This document shows positions 8,031 to 15,483 of a DNA stretch of 60,994 nt, piece by piece. Source of the stretch: Spirochaetia bacterium (lineage in GTDB: Bacteria; Spirochaetota; Spirochaetia; DAHUYW01); the NCBI GenBank assembly GCA_030041455.1, contig JASHNV010000159.1, positions 1-60,994 of the forward strand. Direction: 5' to 3'. The notes under the pieces were generated by a model. The model was not told the origin of the DNA and did not search any database. It was given only the letters and a program-made list of their open reading frames with translations. Each line of letters begins with the position of its first letter. The stretch's first letter is position 1. The position numbers and the translations under genes were made by a program.

Positions 8031-8678
8031 ATGGCACTTGATCTCTCAATGCTCAATCGCTTCGCGGTGACGTTTCAGAAAAACGACATCATGTTCTGCG
8101 AGCACGAGCCGGGCGACACCTGCTATCTGATTCAGACCGGCCGCATCCAGATCGTCAAGATCATGGGCGACATCGAGAAGATCATCGACATTCTCTATCC
8201 CGGGGAGATCCTCGGGGAAATGGCGATCCTCGAGGAGGCGCCGCGCTCGGCGACCGCCATCGCGCTCGACAAGGTCACCGCGCTCGAGTTCAACCGGGAG
8301 AACTTCGACGTCCTCATGCAGGGCAACCCCCAGATCGCCTTCAAGCTCTTGAAGCTCTTTACCAAGCGAATCTACGATCAGAAGCGCCGCTTCATGATCC
8401 TCACGCTCGACGACGTCCAGGCGCGCGTCGCCGACGTCTTCCTCATGCTCGCCGAGACGCAGACGAACGCGGACCCGAACAAAGACGAGCGCACCTTCAA
8501 CACGACCATCGACGACATCGCCCACTGGGCGGGAATGACCACCGACAACTGCCGCCAGGTTCTCAACCACTTTGCCTCGCAGCGGCGCATCGAGATCTAT
8601 CCGGACAAGATCGTCGTGAAAAACATCAACGATTTCGCCCGCTTCGTGAGCTCGAAGCGGAAGAGCAAGGTCGAGTAA
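8031..8678 (+). CDS. CRP/FNR-family transcription regulator
   Basis: 215 residues. The N-terminal cNMP-binding domain (about 10-115) keeps a good phosphate-binding cassette (GEMAILEEAPRSATAIA), so it can probably bind a cyclic nucleotide. A long dimer helix (about 112-140) follows, then a CRP-type winged helix-turn-helix (about 150-205; TTIDDIAHWAGMTTDNCRQVLNHF is the recognition unit). It has no Cys cluster for an Fe-S centre, so it is CRP-like rather than FNR-like. It starts 2 nt after the cNMP/TPR gene and is presumably co-transcribed. A GC hairpin lies just after the stop. Confidence 0.93.
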   Translation: MALDLSMLNRFAVTFQKNDIMFCEHEPGDTCYLIQTGRIQIVKIMGDIEKIIDILYPGEILGEMAILEEAPRSATAIALDKVTALEFNRENFDVLMQGNPQIAFKLLKLFTKRIYDQKRRFMILTLDDVQARVADVFLMLAETQTNADPNKDERTFNTTIDDIAHWAGMTTDNCRQVLNHFASQRRIEIYPDKIVVKNINDFARFVSSKRKSKVE

Positions 8679-8687
8679 GCACGGAGC

Positions 8688-8702
8688 GCGGCGGGACGCC
8701 GC
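8688..8702. terminator. GC hairpin between convergent genes
   Basis: GCGGCG-GGA-CGCCGC forms a perfect 6-bp stem between the crp-like stop (8678) and the converging gene end (8739). There is no U-tract, so it is at best a weak or bidirectional terminator. Confidence 0.4.
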
Positions 8703-8738
8703 CGCCCGGTCGCGCGAGGCCCGAAGCTCGCACGTTCT

Positions 8739-10460
8739 TCAGAGCACCTTGGCCGGACCGATGCGCTCGAGGAGGCCGCGGTACTCCTCGTCGCGCCCGA
8801 TCCGTTGTACCTCGGCGAGGATCCTCTCGATCTCGGCGTCGATCAGGCCTGCCTGGGACAGGAGATTGAGCAGGCCGCGGTCGCGGAGATAGATCGCCGC
8901 GAGATAGCACATCGCGACCGCGAATCCGACCGCTTCCCCGACGGTCTTGCCTCCAATCGGCGTTTTCGAGCGGAGGCGGTCCTCCGCGTGGGGTAACGAG
9001 GCGGAGCTCTTCTGAAGCGCGGAAAGCTGGAGGGGCTGCTCGGAGTCGGCCCCGTCGGACGGTCGCGCCGTCTTTCGAAGCACGCCGTCAAGCCTCTTCG
9101 CGATCGCAAGAAAGAGCTCGGAGACGTCCTCAAGCACCTGCACCGACTCGATCTCGTTGGGCAGGGCGCCTCGTCGCTCCCCTTTGACGCGAAGGTAGCG
9201 CTCCTGGGAGAGCGCGCGCAGATCCGGGAGGAGCGCCTCCAACCTCGCTCGCGCTTCGCGAAGGCGCGAGAGCTCGGAACCGAAGACGGACGGTGCGAAA
9301 GCGGAGACGATCTTGCCGCTTTCGAGCGTGAACTTTCCCGCGAGGAGATTCCCGAACACGGCGTCGAAACGCCCGAGCAGCCTCGGGACGAACAGGATCA
9401 CGTTCTTGCTGTCCGACTCGAAGTCAAGGCCCGCTTTCTTCCCGCTTCCCCGCCCGTAAAACGAAGCGAGCTCCGCGAGGTCCTCCCTCGCGGCGGACGC
9501 GACGGGCACGAACGCCCGAATTCGATCGAGCTCCGAGCGCCTGCCGGCGAGGGAGGTGACTCGCTTCGCAAGCTTGCGGACGTGGGCGTCGATCTCCTCC
9601 TGGAGCGCCTCGCCGCAGGCGAAGCTTGAATCGTCGATCATCGGCTCGACGTCGTTCAGGAGGAGATGGGTTCCCGAGAAGGAGCGGCGATACCTGACCA
9701 TGTTCAGCGTGAGGAGGAAGTTGAAGAGGGAGGGAAGCTCGAACTCTCGAAACAGGATTCGCTCGCAGAGAACTCCCAGCCTTCTGTCCTTGTCCCGATC
9801 GCGACCCGGGAGCTCGGCAAGGACCTGCTGGAGCGCCCCGCCGACGAGCATCGAGTGCTCTTGGCGGGCGGCGAGAACGAAGAACAGGGTCTCGAGGATA
9901 CGGAACCGGTCGATGAGATGAGAGTCGCTGAGGCGGAACGAGGACAGGTCCGCGCGAACGATCTCGACGCACAGCCGGTGGAAAACGCTGAGGAGGTTGT
10001 ATTCCTTCTTGGAAAGCCACATCCACCCGCGTTCGAGCGCGATTCTGAGGGCGGGCAGGAGCTCGAGGGCGGATTGCTCGATCGACGGCGCGAAGTGCGT
10101 TCTCAGCCGCCCATCGAGCTTCAGCGCAGGAAGAAGGACGGTAGGGGAAAGCGTATGGGATCGATAGCCGAAACGGACGATTCGGGAGCGTTCCTTGAAC
10201 AAGAACCGGACGAAACCCGTCCGTTGCTGGGACCGCTTCACCATCGTCACCATTTTGTTGAGGTCGAAGGGAAGACGGAAACCCCGCTCGGCGCCCTTCG
10301 CGGCGCCGGTATCCGTCCTGTCGGCTCCTCGAAGGCCGTCTTCGGCGGGCGAGGTGATCCCGGAAAGCGCGTCCCCCTCCGGTCGTGCGAAGTCCTGCTG
10401 ATCCTTTGGCTGCTCCATTCCTTCGGCGCGAGCGACCCGAATCGCGGACGCGCCGCTCAC
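8739..10460 (-). CDS. Large conserved-looking protein of unknown function
   Basis: 573 residues, no signal peptide and no confident membrane helix. A variable, charged N-terminal tail (about 1-70) is followed by a helical body with many Leu/Arg/Glu heptad-like stretches and a segment rich in Ala/Leu near the C-terminus (VGEAVGFAVAMCYLAAIYLRDRGLLNLLSQ). I do not recognise a domain and assign no function. It is monocistronic and converges with the CRP gene. The GTG at 10460 is preferred because a promoter (TTGCAC-N17-TAGAAT, 10495-10467) puts the transcription start on it. An alternative ATG at 10418 has GAAGGA immediately adjacent, too close for a normal Shine-Dalgarno sequence. Confidence 0.8.
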   Translation of the reverse strand: MSGASAIRVARAEGMEQPKDQQDFARPEGDALSGITSPAEDGLRGADRTDTGAAKGAERGFRLPFDLNKMVTMVKRSQQRTGFVRFLFKERSRIVRFGYRSHTLSPTVLLPALKLDGRLRTHFAPSIEQSALELLPALRIALERGWMWLSKKEYNLLSVFHRLCVEIVRADLSSFRLSDSHLIDRFRILETLFFVLAARQEHSMLVGGALQQVLAELPGRDRDKDRRLGVLCERILFREFELPSLFNFLLTLNMVRYRRSFSGTHLLLNDVEPMIDDSSFACGEALQEEIDAHVRKLAKRVTSLAGRRSELDRIRAFVPVASAAREDLAELASFYGRGSGKKAGLDFESDSKNVILFVPRLLGRFDAVFGNLLAGKFTLESGKIVSAFAPSVFGSELSRLREARARLEALLPDLRALSQERYLRVKGERRGALPNEIESVQVLEDVSELFLAIAKRLDGVLRKTARPSDGADSEQPLQLSALQKSSASLPHAEDRLRSKTPIGGKTVGEAVGFAVAMCYLAAIYLRDRGLLNLLSQAGLIDAEIERILAEVQRIGRDEEYRGLLERIGPAKVL

Positions 10461-10466
10461 GCGGGG

Positions 10467-10495
10467 ATTCTATTCCTCGGGATCGCGCAGTGCAA
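10467..10495 (-). promoter_or_regulatory. Promoter of the 573-residue unknown gene (leaderless geometry)
   Basis: Minus strand: TTGCAC (10495-10490), a 17-nt spacer and TAGAAT (10472-10467). Six bases then separate the -10 box from the GTG at 10460, which places the start codon at about +1. Confidence 0.55.
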
Positions 10496-10509
10496 GGGCG
10501 AGCGCGGAC

Positions 10510-12060
10510 TCACAAGCCCAGCGAATTGATGAGGCTGAGCACCGCAAGGGCATAGGTGCTCCGCGCTTGCTGGAGCGCGACCTGCGCCGTCGTCAGCGCC
10601 GAAAGCGCCGTAAGGACGTCGAGGTTCGTGGCGAGGCCGACCGCAAACTCCGAGCGCTCCAGGTTGTACTGGCCCTGCGCGGCGTCGAGACTTTGGGAGG
10701 CGAGGTCCTGACGGTTCTTCGCGTCGGTGACTCCGAAGAGCGCGTTGTCGACGGCGATCGTTATGCTCTGCCGCTCCTGGTCGAGCTGCACCGCGTACGA
10801 CCGAATCTGATCGTTCGCGGCCTGGACCTGGGCGACGCGCAGTCCGCTCTCGAAGATGGGCTCCGTCACCTCGCCGCCGACGGAATAGGTGCCGAGATTC
10901 GAGTTCGCGCTCCAGTCCTGCAGGAGGCTCACGCCGGCCTGCGCCGAGACGATCGGAAGGAATTGCGCTTTCTCGAGCCCAAGGTTCACGTCCGCCGAGG
11001 CGCCTTCGAGCTCCAGCGCTTGGAGCTCCGGGCGGTCGTCGTAGGCGATCTTCAGCGCCTGCGCCTGGTTCAACGTCGGCGGAGCAGGCGGCGGCACTTC
11101 GGTCACCTGGTAGAGCTTGTCGATCGGCCAGCCGATCGCGAGGGAAAGCGTCTTGCGATCGGTGTCCACGGTGTTTTCGGCGGTTCGGACGTTCAGGCGC
11201 GACTGAACGAGGGTGACCTGCGCCTGGAGGACGTCGAGCGCCGTCGCGATTTGGGCGCTGAGCTCGGCCTGTACCCGTTTCAGATTCTCGTTATTCTCCT
11301 CGACGCTTGCGATGTCGGCCTGGACCGTGTTTTCGTCTCCGAGCAGCGTGTAGTAGTCCTGTTCCACCTGGTATTTCACGGTTCTCAGCGCCGCGTTGTA
11401 GGTAACCTGGGCGTTCTTCAGCGTATAGGCGCCTTGCGCTATGGTCGCGGCGGCCCTGCCGCCCGGGTAGCCGTCGAAGACCTGCTGGCTGCCGGTCGCT
11501 TCAAAGAGCGTGAGCTGGTCGCTGAGGGTGCCCTCCTCGGCGAGGTGGTGCGCGCTCACCGACGCGCTCGTGGACGGTCCGCTCAGCGTCACCGCCCCGT
11601 TGACGTTCTCTCCGATCGAGTCGTCGCCGTCCTCCAAGGTGCTTGCGACGGTAGCCGGGGTGGTCACCTCGGCGCCGACGTCCGGGAGGTTGCCGGTGTG
11701 GGCGTACGAGCCGGTCCCGTTGAGCGCGAGGCCGTTCGACGCGCGGACCTGCGCAAACTGCGCTTGCGCCGAGTCGAGCGTCGCCTTCGCAATCAAGATG
11801 TTCGGCGCGATGGGGGTTGCCGCCTGCACGCACTCGTCGAGCGTTACGCTCGGATAGGAGGCGTAGGCCGGCGGCGGTTCGTTCGCCGTGCTGACGGTTC
11901 CCGCGGGGGGCGAGGCGAGGAGGGGAAGCATGGAGTGCGGAATGGGCGCTCGATGACCATGCGAGTAGGTATACGGGAATTGCTGGCCGAGCGCCGCGCC
12001 GGCGACCGCCAGCTGAAGAACGACGACGATCGATACGATGAATGCCCTGTTCGCGGCCAT
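10510..12060 (-). CDS. TolC-family outer-membrane efflux protein
   Basis: 516 residues with a signal peptide (about 1-25, ending ALG-QQ). The body has the two-fold repeated long-helix pattern of outer-membrane efflux proteins: YPSVTLDECVQAATPIAPNI opens the first OEP repeat, and YDDRPELQALELEGASADVN opens the second. It ends with a conserved-looking Ala/Gln-rich helix (LTALSALTTAQVALQQARSTYALAVLSLINSLGL). TolC-type proteins are trimeric channels used by efflux pumps and type I secretion, but no pump partner lies beside it here. A strong RBS (AGGAGG) precedes the ATG. It is divergent from the small secreted protein at 12177. Confidence 0.93.
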   Translation of the reverse strand: MAANRAFIVSIVVVLQLAVAGAALGQQFPYTYSHGHRAPIPHSMLPLLASPPAGTVSTANEPPPAYASYPSVTLDECVQAATPIAPNILIAKATLDSAQAQFAQVRASNGLALNGTGSYAHTGNLPDVGAEVTTPATVASTLEDGDDSIGENVNGAVTLSGPSTSASVSAHHLAEEGTLSDQLTLFEATGSQQVFDGYPGGRAAATIAQGAYTLKNAQVTYNAALRTVKYQVEQDYYTLLGDENTVQADIASVEENNENLKRVQAELSAQIATALDVLQAQVTLVQSRLNVRTAENTVDTDRKTLSLAIGWPIDKLYQVTEVPPPAPPTLNQAQALKIAYDDRPELQALELEGASADVNLGLEKAQFLPIVSAQAGVSLLQDWSANSNLGTYSVGGEVTEPIFESGLRVAQVQAANDQIRSYAVQLDQERQSITIAVDNALFGVTDAKNRQDLASQSLDAAQGQYNLERSEFAVGLATNLDVLTALSALTTAQVALQQARSTYALAVLSLINSLGL

Positions 12061-12176
12061 TCCCCCTCCTTTCCGCGGGTTTTAGACGTACGATGAGACG
12101 GCGAAGTTCCGACCCTCGGGAGGGAAACTCCCCGCGGGGTGTACCTGTCTAACCTACGTCGGGCAAGCTGGTGACC

Positions 12177-12722
12177 ATGAGACGCGCGCTTCTCGCTCTA
12201 ATGATACCGCTCTTCGGCGGGGTTTGCCAAATCCCGGCGCAGGAGGTTTCCGGCACCTTCGGCGAATGGTACGCGGTCCGCAGCTATGACCCCGGTTCCC
12301 GCGTCGCCGAGTTCTCGTTCACCGCGGACTGCACGGGCCATCCGAGCCCCTGGTCCGCCGACCACCCCCCGGCGCTGATCGTATTCTTTTCGCTCGCCGA
12401 GGACAATCTGCGCGCGAGCGTGGAGACGAAGTGGAAGCATCCGGTGAGCCGTCTCATGCGTCCGAATATCCACTATTTCTTCGGGGCCGACCTCGGGCCT
12501 GACCTCTGGATGGTGACCTCAGGCGGAAACCTCCTCCAACCGGACACGGTACGTACGCTTCTCTTCGTCGAGGCGCTCCTCGCGCGGGATACGTTCAAGG
12601 TCGAGACGATCGCAAGCGACAACCGGCCGATGAGCGCGGTGTTTCGCACCTCCGGGCTCGAGGAGGCCATCCGCCACTTCCCCGAGCTTGCCCGTCACTT
12701 CGGGCTCGTTCCCTGGCTTTGA
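12177..12722 (+). CDS. Secreted protein of unknown function
   Basis: 181 residues from the ATG at 12177 (a GTG two codons upstream is also possible). A signal peptide (MRRALLALMIPLFGGVCQIP, cleaved near AQE) indicates export. The mature part has several aromatic and beta-rich stretches (GEWYAVRSYDPGSRVAEFSF; HPPALIVFFS; NIHYFFGADLG), which suggests a small beta-sandwich, and a C-terminal helix. I do not recognise a family. It stands alone between tolC and the accessory patch. Base composition resembles the core genome rather than the patch. Confidence 0.7.
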   Translation: MRRALLALMIPLFGGVCQIPAQEVSGTFGEWYAVRSYDPGSRVAEFSFTADCTGHPSPWSADHPPALIVFFSLAEDNLRASVETKWKHPVSRLMRPNIHYFFGADLGPDLWMVTSGGNLLQPDTVRTLLFVEALLARDTFKVETIASDNRPMSAVFRTSGLEEAIRHFPELARHFGLVPWL

Positions 12723-13126
12723 AGTCCGCGGGGAGATCGATCCTCGGAGCCCGGTCGCCGGGGCGGGAGCGCCTGACGCGGCGCTTCGTCGGAGGAGCCG
12801 ATCGGGGCGACGCTGTTTCATGAGCACTCGCGACGCGGTTGCCGCGCTGTCACGAGATTGGGAGTCCGTCGGACTTGGTGTCACCCGAGTCTCTTCGCGG
12901 GGATTTCTCCGTGGATGGTTGGCTGGCAATCGATAAGGGGGAGCAGGATAATGCTTCGAAACGAGCCTGCGAGATTTATCCTCGGGTCGTGAGACCGAAT
13001 CTTCGAAGCCGGCGTTCCGTCGCGAAAAAATGAATCTGAGACCGACCACTGTGAAACCTTTCATCGTCGGTCGCTAGTATAGCGTCGGCTCATAACAAGC
13101 TGGCTCAAGAGACGGGGTACATAATC
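12723..13126. other. 404-bp gap without a convincing gene
   Basis: Small frames here have no homology, signal or RBS that I can defend. Only a hairpin at 13040-13072 stands out (arms GACCGAC and GTCGGTC, 19-nt loop, no U-tract). GC falls towards the right end, marking the edge of the accessory patch. Confidence 0.6.
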
Positions 13127-14074
13127 TTAGTCGGGAATAAGAATCTTTTGTTTGTCTACGGTAATCAGCCGGACATCGTATGCTCTCGCCAGGCGGTGCA
13201 CGACATCACCGCCGTCGGCGTAGGACACCACAGCCGCGGCAACATCGGGCGACACGAGCCCGAGACTGCTCTCGGCCGCAGCCAGAGATCGATACTTTAT
13301 CGCCTGGTGCACTCCGACCAGAATCCCCTCCGCAGTGTCGAGCTCGGCCTCGACCACTGTTCGGAGAGGTCCGTGATTGTTGAATATCAGGTCCACGCGA
13401 TCTCCTGTGACGAATTCATGTTCAAGCTCCGGCGTCGCCTGGGGGCTTAGTTGCAGGAGCTCGGGATGGTAGGATGCGTAAATCTTTAAGCGTCGGTGCG
13501 CTTCCGATTCACCGCCAATTCCGTACGCTCCTACGTGACCTTTCACGTGTTGGACAAGAGATTTCTGTGCGACCACGTCGATGTTGTCAAGTTTTACGAT
13601 GCGGTCGAGGAAAGTCGATCCGACGAGCGGCTCGTCGCCCCAGCGAAAATACGCTTGCTCCTCCCTGCTGTGGCGGTCGTACACATGGATGTTGGCCATC
13701 CAATCATTGTGATCGCGGTGATCGCGTCCTTTGGGCGCGCCGAACTCCAGAACCCAGTCACGAACTTGGAGAAAGTCACAAATCAGGTAATGATCGATCC
13801 GGTTCCGGTTGAGGTGAGGAATCGCAAACGCGTACCAGTAGAAACTTTGATCATTTATGCGGGGTTCTTCAAAGGTCCCGTTGAACCAGGACAAGTTGAT
13901 AGGCACGTGCCAGCCGGAATAGTGATGGACCACTCGAGCCGTTTTGCCGGCAACGATGAGTTTTCCGGGATCGGAAGGATCCGGACTCGCCGGATCGACG
14001 AGCGCCAAGCGGCGTGGACCGAGGTCCCGAGTTATTCCGTCGAGCACGAGTTTCTTCGCATTCGCTACGGTCAT
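13127..14074 (-). CDS. Unknown protein with possible PD-(D/E)XK nuclease core; accessory
   Basis: 315 residues from the ATG at 14074, which has AGAAGAGG upstream. The frame is also open for 90 codons before that, but only by running through the transposase remnant. Residues about 1-180 are unrecognised, with many aromatic, His and Asp residues (SFYWYAFAIPHLNR; GRDHRDHNDW). The C-terminal part fits a PD-(D/E)XK-like fold: D225/D228 in GDRVDLIF, then E242-x-E244 in VVEAELD, then Q257 and K260 in HQAIKYR, with a final strand RLITVD. The usual Lys of the E-x-K motif is Glu here. GC is clearly lower than that of the neighbours, and the gene lies beside an IS remnant and a tRNA, so it was probably acquired. 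Nuclease activity is an inference. Confidence 0.72.
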   Translation of the reverse strand: MTVANAKKLVLDGITRDLGPRRLALVDPASPDPSDPGKLIVAGKTARVVHHYSGWHVPINLSWFNGTFEEPRINDQSFYWYAFAIPHLNRNRIDHYLICDFLQVRDWVLEFGAPKGRDHRDHNDWMANIHVYDRHSREEQAYFRWGDEPLVGSTFLDRIVKLDNIDVVAQKSLVQHVKGHVGAYGIGGESEAHRRLKIYASYHPELLQLSPQATPELEHEFVTGDRVDLIFNNHGPLRTVVEAELDTAEGILVGVHQAIKYRSLAAAESSLGLVSPDVAAAVVSYADGGDVVHRLARAYDVRLITVDKQKILIPD

Positions 14075-14108
14075 CTTGGCCTCTTCTGTCAGAGGAGACA
14101 CGAATGAT

Positions 14109-14339
14109 TCAAGCAGATTTCCTTTTTGACAAAGTAGTTCTCGGCGTACACCGACAGTGCCGTATTTCCGAGTTTTGACGACGTATTCGGTTATAAAAGA
14201 TCTCGATGTATTCCCGGATCTCCGCCGTGGCTTCGGCGCGAGTACGGAAACGTCGCTGAAGGACGAACGCGTCCTTGAGGTGAGCCCAGGAGCCATCGTA
14301 CCGCAACCGTCCGTGTCTACCGAACTCAGTATACTCCAT
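14109..14339 (-). pseudogene. IS3-family transposase (OrfB) C-terminal remnant
   Basis: The minus frame from 14339 gives HLKDAFVLQRRFRTRAEA followed by EIREYIEIFYNRIRR. This is the end of the rve/DDE integrase domain of IS3-type OrfB (family pattern: LK-x-E-x(6)-RRFRTRAEA, EYIE-x-FYNR-x-RRHS-x-LGY). After NRIRR the homologous tail continues in the next frame (KYGTVGVRRELL), which shows a frameshift, and everything upstream of about 14320 is missing. No intact IS ends were found. It is a dead fragment that marks past insertion next to tRNA-Thr. Confidence 0.78.
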
Positions 14340-14435
14340 GCCAAGCAAAAAGCGATGAAACAGCATCTTATGGTGGGTTTTTCGCGATAGAGAAGCGAGA
14401 AATCGCGCTACTGAATGAAAATGAAGCAAAAAAAC

Positions 14436-14507
14436 AGCCAGAAAAGGGAATTGAACCCTTGACCTGCTCATTACGAGTGAGCTGCTCTGCCCCTGAGCTA
14501 TTCTGGC
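14436..14507 (-). tRNA. tRNA-Thr (anticodon CGT)
   Basis: On the minus strand a full cloverleaf starts at 14507. The acceptor GCCAGAA pairs perfectly with TTCTGGC. The D stem is GCTC/GAGC. The anticodon stem is GCTCA/TGAGC with loop CTCGTAA, so the anticodon is CGT and reads ACG. The T arm is AAGGG-TTCAATT-CCCTT. The discriminator is T at 14436 and CCA is not encoded. A short T run follows. It lies at the right border of the accessory patch. Confidence 0.95.
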
Positions 14508-14520
14508 GAAATGCGCGGAC

Positions 14521-14549
14521 AGGATAGCGGGAACCCGCGGGAATTTCAA
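14521..14549 (-). promoter_or_regulatory. Promoter of tRNA-Thr
   Basis: Minus strand: TTGAAA (14549-14544), a 17-nt spacer, TATCCT (14526-14521). The start is predicted at about 14514, 7 nt before the mature tRNA 5' end at 14507. Confidence 0.65.
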
Positions 14550-14563
14550 GCTGTCCTGCGGGC

Positions 14564-14590
14564 TCAACCTTTCTTCCCCGCCACCGATAA
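14564..14590 (+). promoter_or_regulatory. Candidate sigma-28 (FliA/WhiG) promoter of the flgF operon
   Basis: TCAA (14564-14567), exactly 15 nt, then ACCGATAA (14583-14590). The bacterial flagellar sigma consensus is TAAA-N15-GCCGATAA, so the match is 3/4 and 7/8 with correct spacing. The predicted start near 14600 gives a short leader with GGGAGG before the flgF ATG at 14622. Confidence 0.6.
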
Positions 14591-14621
14591 TGACTGGAGA
14601 GGGGACTCCGGGAGGATAGGG

Positions 14622-15470
14622 ATGCTTCGAGGCATTTACACGGGCGCGAGCGGCATGGTTGCTCAGATGGAGAAGATGGACATTCTCGCCAACGATATGG
14701 CGAACGTCGATACCACCGGATACAAGCGGGACACCGCGGTTATGAAGTCGTTTCCCGATCTCCTGATCCGGCGCACGAACGACAACGGGGTTTACAAGTT
14801 TCCGTTCGGCTCCGCGGACATCGCGCCGATCGTCGGGAAGCTCGGCACCGGGGTCGAGCTGAACGAAAGCTACACGGTCTTCGAGCAGGGGGCGTTGAAG
14901 CAGTCCGACGACCCCTTCGACCTCGCCCTCGACGGAAGTGGCTTCTTCACCGTCCAGACCGAGAACGGCGAGCGGTACACCCGCAACGGAACCTTCCTGA
15001 TCAACAAGGACGGGCTCCTCGTCGATCAGGCCGGCGAGCCGGTGCTCGGCGAGCACGGCCTCATCTACCTGAAAAAGAACAATTTCGTCGTGGACAAGCA
15101 GGGACGGATCTACCAGAACGCGGACTTCGCCGGCGACCCGAATCGCCTCGTGTCGATCGAGGAGAACGACTGGCGCAACACGCAGCTCGTCGACACGTTG
15201 AAGATCGTGGACTTTCCCGAGAAGCGCTACTTGAAAAAGCAGGGCGACTCGCAGTGGCGCGCGACCGCCGAGTCCGGTCCGCCCGTGCAGGCGGATCTCG
15301 GCGGCACGACGAAGGTCGAGCAGGGCTTCCTCGAGGCTTCGAACGTGAACCCGGTGACCGCGATGGTGAACCTCATCGAGGTGAACCGAGCCTATGAAGC
15401 CAACCAGAAGCTGATTCAGGAGCAGGACGAGCTCGCCGGACGGCTGACGAACGACGCCGTGAAGGTATAG
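14622..15470 (+). CDS. flgF: Flagellar proximal rod protein FlgF (FlhO-like)
   Basis: 282 residues. It has the flg_bb_rod N-terminal motif (YTGASGMVAQMEKMDILANDMANVDTTGYKRD), a central hook-basal body core with the conserved GSGFF (DGSGFFTVQTENGERYTRNG), and the C-terminal rod motif (EVNRAYEANQKLIQEQDELAGRL). It forms part of the periplasmic flagellar rod, exported by the flagellar type III system, so it has no Sec signal. First gene of the flgF-flgG-flgA-flgI-flgJ operon. The RBS GGGAGG and the homology start agree on the ATG at 14622. The 111 in-frame bases upstream are not part of the protein. Confidence 0.95.
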   Translation: MLRGIYTGASGMVAQMEKMDILANDMANVDTTGYKRDTAVMKSFPDLLIRRTNDNGVYKFPFGSADIAPIVGKLGTGVELNESYTVFEQGALKQSDDPFDLALDGSGFFTVQTENGERYTRNGTFLINKDGLLVDQAGEPVLGEHGLIYLKKNNFVVDKQGRIYQNADFAGDPNRLVSIEENDWRNTQLVDTLKIVDFPEKRYLKKQGDSQWRATAESGPPVQADLGGTTKVEQGFLEASNVNPVTAMVNLIEVNRAYEANQKLIQEQDELAGRLTNDAVKV

Positions 15471-15483
15471 GAGATTCTAGATC

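Noticed and set aside
12688-13064. Small frames in the gap after the secreted unknown
   Set aside because: No homology, RBS or signal. Composition consistent with random GC-rich frames.
12700-14510. attL/attR repeats of the tRNA-Thr 3' end
   Set aside because: I looked for the GCCAGAAAAGGG block on the left side of the patch and did not find it.
14109-15056. A 315-residue minus-strand protein across the tRNA and flgF
   Set aside because: It merges a transposase remnant with antisense of tRNA-Thr and flgF. Only the 76-codon end is meaningful, as a pseudogene.
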